Below are positions 61,414-64,000 of a stretch of 64,000 bases of DNA, piece after piece. The notes beneath the pieces are model-generated. The model ran no database searches, was not told where the DNA came from, and saw nothing but the letters and a program-made list of their open reading frames with translations. Within the stretch, counting starts at the first letter, position 1, and every line of letters starts with the position of its first letter. Both the position numbers and the translations under genes were made by a program. The stretch spans positions 1 to 64,000 of the forward strand of contig CAZBIC010000007.1 in the NCBI GenBank assembly GCA_964491875.1, in the 5' to 3' direction. Source of the stretch: JADJPG01 sp964491875. GTDB taxonomy: Bacteria; Verrucomicrobiota; Verrucomicrobiia; Limisphaerales; JADJPG01.

Positions 61414-61467
61414 TGGAAGGTCCAAGTGCCATCCAAAGCAATCTGGCGCATTAAGAGCCACCCGACA

Positions 61468-62292
61468 TCACGGCTTGTCGTACTCACCGAGCGGGCGCAG
61501 CCAGATGTTGCGGAAGCGCACCGGATTGCCGTGTTCATAGAGTTCGATGGGACCGCTCTCCTGCTTGCGATCATAGTTTCCGATCGAACGATGGTTGGTC
61601 GGACCATGAAGCGCCTGACGATGATGCACCACCACGCCGTTGTGAATCACGGTCACGTGCGCCTTCTTGATGTTCTTGCCATCAGCGTCCCAGCGCGGGG
61701 CTTCGAAAATGATGTCGTAGGTCTGCCATTGGCCGGGGCCGCGGGACGCATTCACCAGCGGCGGGAACTGGCCGTAGAGCGCGGAGCATTGGCCGTCCGG
61801 ATACGTCTTATTCTCGTACGAGTCGAGCACTTGCACTTCGTAGCGGCCCCAGATGTTGACGCCGTTGTTGCCGCGACCCTGGCCCGTACCCTCGACTTTT
61901 TCTGGCGTGGCGAATTCGAGGTGCATCTGGAAATCACCGAACTTCTCCTTCGTCCGAAGCACGCCGCTCTTGGGCACGACTTCCATGTAACCGTTCTCGA
62001 CTTTCCACTTGGCCGGCACGCCGTTGCCGTGTTCCCACTTCGAGAGATCCTTGCCATCAAACAGAACGTTCGCGTCCGCCGGCGCGGGAGCTTGCTGGCT
62101 GAACTGTGCGCCCGGCGCGACGATGCGCGGCTGCGGCCGATCACCGTCGTGAACGTGCCATTGCGTGCCAGGAATAAGTGGAGTGTCCTTGTAGCCGAGG
62201 CTCTTTCCATCGGCGGCAATTGCGGTGGAAACGCCAGCGGCCAGAACGACCGCGAGTGAACAGAGAACTTGAGTGGTGCGTGGTGTGGTCAT
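61468..62292 (-). CDS. DUF1080 (3-keto-disaccharide hydrolase-like) secreted protein
   Basis: 274 residues. The signal peptide (CSLAVVLAAGVSTAIAA) is followed by the concanavalin-like DUF1080 fold: LFDGKDLSKWEHGNG, WKVENGYMEVVPKSGVLRTK, GDFQMHLEF, NNGVNIWGRYEVQVLDSYEN, WQTYDIIFEAPRWD and PIELYEHGNPVRFRNIWLRP. Some members hydrolyse 3-keto-glycosides after a dehydrogenase step. The family is abundant in this phylum and often works on plant glycosides. It lies between the orphan membrane protein and DUF1552. Confidence 0.9.
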   Translation of the reverse strand: MTTPRTTQVLCSLAVVLAAGVSTAIAADGKSLGYKDTPLIPGTQWHVHDGDRPQPRIVAPGAQFSQQAPAPADANVLFDGKDLSKWEHGNGVPAKWKVENGYMEVVPKSGVLRTKEKFGDFQMHLEFATPEKVEGTGQGRGNNGVNIWGRYEVQVLDSYENKTYPDGQCSALYGQFPPLVNASRGPGQWQTYDIIFEAPRWDADGKNIKKAHVTVIHNGVVVHHRQALHGPTNHRSIGNYDRKQESGPIELYEHGNPVRFRNIWLRPLGEYDKP

Positions 62293-62358
62293 GGGTTGGA
62301 ATTCAACAGACGGTTAAACAAAAGGCAACTGAGATTTGGTAGACGAACATTCGAAAGA

Positions 62359-63786
62359 TCACGCTGGCTTGATTCCAGCGAAGTTCGGATCGCTCAAGCC
62401 CGGCAATTCACCCGTGCTATCCGAGAACTTGTCCATCGAAACGCCGAGGCGGTTCAGCATCCCGACGTAGAGATTGCACAGCGGTGTGTTCTTTTCGTGA
62501 ACGAGGTGACGTCCGGTCGCAATCGTGCCACCGCCGCGACCAGCCAGGACGATCGGCAGATTGCGCGGATTGTGCGCATTGCCATCCCGCATGCCGGCGC
62601 CGAAGAGAACCATCGAGTTATCGAGCAACGTCCCCTCGCCTTCCTTGATCGCCTTCATCTTGTCGAGCATGTAGGCGAGTTGCGCCATGTGCCAGGCGTT
62701 GATCCGCTTGTATTGCTCGAGCTTCTCCTTGTCGTTCTCGTGGTGCGAGGTCTGGTGATGCCCGCCCTTCACGCCGTCGAGGAAGGAGAAATTTCGCCCA
62801 CTAACCGCATTACCAAACATGAACGTGCTGATGCGCGTGGAATCGGTCCAGAACGCATGCACCATCAAGTCGAGCATCAGCTTCACGTGCTCGGTGTGAT
62901 TGCCGCGGCGTTCACTGACGCGCGCCGGATCGCTGTAAACGTCAATGCGCCGGCCAAGTTCCTCGACCGCCTGCCGCGCCAACGGGTCATCGAGCACATC
63001 GCTCTTCTGGCGCTTTGCATCGAACTCGATCCGTTTCTCCACCGAGCGCACGGAGTCGAGATACTCATTCAGCTTCTGTTGATCCGCGCGGCCAAGTTTT
63101 CGTTGGAGGCGACGCGCATCCTCCATCACCAAATCGATGACACTCTTGTCGCGCGCAGCTTCGGCGCGACGACTCTCCGTGTTCGAGCGGAACAGGCGGT
63201 CGAAAGCGAGCTTCGGATTAATCTCCTTCGCCAGCGGCGTCACCGGTGTGCTCCATGAAATGTGCGCGCCGTAGAGCTGCGTGTAGCCGACGTTCGTATC
63301 GACGCCCGTCGCCGGCGGTTCGATGCCGAGCTCGAGAGACGGAAGCGGAGTGAGATTCCCCAAGTGCTGCGCGACGACTTGATCCATCGAGACCGCACCA
63401 CTGCGTAAGTCGCTGCCCGTCGTCCGCGTGATGGTCGTACCCGTGAGAAAACCACCCGTCTTCACGTAATGACCGTCGCCCGTGTTGCTCGCAGCATTCC
63501 ACAGATCGGTCAGCACGAGCATGTCGTTCTTGTGCTGCGCGAGCGGCTCGAGAATCGGCGACAGTTCGAAATCGGCACCCACGCCCTTCGGCGTCCATGC
63601 GTGCGGATTCACGCCGTTCGGCATGTAAAGCACAGCGAGGCGAACCGGATGTTTCCCCTTGCGCATCGCCGTCGGGCCCGCGCTCGCGGCGAACGGCCCC
63701 ATCGCTTCGAGCAACGGAAGACTCATCATCGCACCCACGCCCTTGAGCATGGTGCGCCGGGAAATTTGCCAGGATTTCGTGTTCAT
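62359..63786 (-). CDS. DUF1552 Tat-exported protein
   Basis: 475 residues with a twin-arginine signal (ISRRTMLKGVGAMMSLPLL). The DUF1552 body has RLAVLYMPNGVNPHAWTPKG, SMDQVVAQHLG, LQRKLGRADQQKLNEYLDSV, MLDLMVHAFWTDSTRISTFM, HHQTSHHENDKEKLEQY and NSMVLFGAGMRDGNAHNPRN. The family is alkaline-phosphatase-superfamily-like but uncharacterised. Its ATG overlaps the TAA of the DUF1592-type gene upstream (TAATG), so the two are coupled, the typical DUF1592/DUF1552 pair. Confidence 0.93.
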   Translation of the reverse strand: MNTKSWQISRRTMLKGVGAMMSLPLLEAMGPFAASAGPTAMRKGKHPVRLAVLYMPNGVNPHAWTPKGVGADFELSPILEPLAQHKNDMLVLTDLWNAASNTGDGHYVKTGGFLTGTTITRTTGSDLRSGAVSMDQVVAQHLGNLTPLPSLELGIEPPATGVDTNVGYTQLYGAHISWSTPVTPLAKEINPKLAFDRLFRSNTESRRAEAARDKSVIDLVMEDARRLQRKLGRADQQKLNEYLDSVRSVEKRIEFDAKRQKSDVLDDPLARQAVEELGRRIDVYSDPARVSERRGNHTEHVKLMLDLMVHAFWTDSTRISTFMFGNAVSGRNFSFLDGVKGGHHQTSHHENDKEKLEQYKRINAWHMAQLAYMLDKMKAIKEGEGTLLDNSMVLFGAGMRDGNAHNPRNLPIVLAGRGGGTIATGRHLVHEKNTPLCNLYVGMLNRLGVSMDKFSDSTGELPGLSDPNFAGIKPA

Positions 63787-64000
63787 TACTTCAATGAGGC
63801 TTGAGTCGTTTTCGTATCCTTTGCCGTTTCGCCCTTCTCGTCGAGCTCGGTCGAGCGCCGATATTGGAACGGCAGGCTCTTCACAATCTCAGTCACGAGC
63901 GTCGCCGCCCGAAACTGATCGCGCTGCACAGTCTTGGAAATCTGCTTCACCACCGGCGTGTCGTAATACTCCAGCCCGCGACCGAGCGCGTAAGCGAGCA
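63786..64000 (-). CDS. DUF1592/DUF1585-family protein, C-terminal fragment
   Basis: The 70 visible C-terminal residues include LAYALGRGLEYYDTPVVKQI, TLVTEIVKSLPFQYRRS and end TKTTQASLK. LAYALGRGLEYYD and IVKSLPFQ are the DUF1585 signatures at the end of the planctomycete/verrucomicrobial DUF1592 cytochrome-like proteins. The rest lies outside the window. It overlaps the DUF1552 start through TAATG. Confidence 0.85.
   Translation of the reverse strand, partial: LAYALGRGLEYYDTPVVKQISKTVQRDQFRAATLVTEIVKSLPFQYRRSTELDEKGETAKDTKTTQASLK

Noticed and set aside
1..64000. tRNA, rRNA, riboswitch, IS element or prophage
   Set aside because: I scanned gaps for cloverleaf-like folds, transposase or integrase motifs and known riboswitch cores and found none convincing. 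A tRNAscan or Infernal run would be decisive.

Overview
The window looks like chromosome of a free-living, GC-rich (roughly 60% or more) member of the Verrucomicrobiota, closest in flavour to the Pedosphaera/Limisphaerales side of the phylum. The evidence is the density of exported proteins of PVC-superphylum families: two DUF1800/DUF1501 pairs, a PVC-type dehydrogenase with a C-terminal cytochrome c, DUF1080, DUF1552 and DUF1592/DUF1585 proteins, a PEP-CTERM protein, an autotransporter-repeat giant and a CotH/lamin-tail protein. Many exported proteins end in the same small 'FYRL/FFRV' beta module. Shine-Dalgarno signals are weak or absent before many genes. I see no rRNA, tRNA, CRISPR array, transposase or prophage.

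Layout. 1-4100 (minus): translation/transcription operon nusA-infB-rbfA, with a good promoter and an intrinsic-terminator-like attenuator in the nusA leader; rimP is not upstream. 4140-8610 (minus): a secreted two-repeat protein and a single-chain prolyl-oligopeptidase/PhoD-phosphatase fusion. 8810-18280 (minus): probable plant-polysaccharide block with PL10 pectate lyase, PVC dehydrogenase-cytochrome, Gfo/Idh/MocA oxidoreductase, a GYF/DUF4190/pseudopilin chimera, DciA-like DUF721 protein and a GH42 beta-galactosidase. 18470-25750: mostly housekeeping metabolism (sarcosine-oxidase-like enzyme, cysK, divergent PocR-AraC regulator, ABC exporter, M29 aminopeptidase, hexose-phosphate mutarotase). 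25740-30290 (minus): CDF metal transporter, universal stress protein, Trm112-like protein, larC with a His-rich loop, larB.

30340-52200: an envelope/secretome region with a serine hydrolase, rhodanese, CotH protein, an approximately 1.6-kilo-residue PATR protein, a propeller-like exported protein, and then two tandem DUF1800-DUF1501 cassettes separated by a PEP-CTERM protein. 52320-56980 (plus): nadC-birA-coaX (translationally coupled), trpA and manC. 57180-64000: two small secreted proteins, then a minus-strand set of PQQ-like propeller, a membrane-anchored orphan, DUF1080, DUF1552 and the C-terminus of a DUF1592/DUF1585 protein.

The most unusual items are the POP-PhoD fusion; the duplicated DUF1800/DUF1501 cassettes whose DUF1800 domains are split by carbohydrate-binding-like inserts; the C-terminal beta module shared by several exported proteins; a GH42 enzyme lacking the usual acid/base glutamate; and the attenuated nusA leader.
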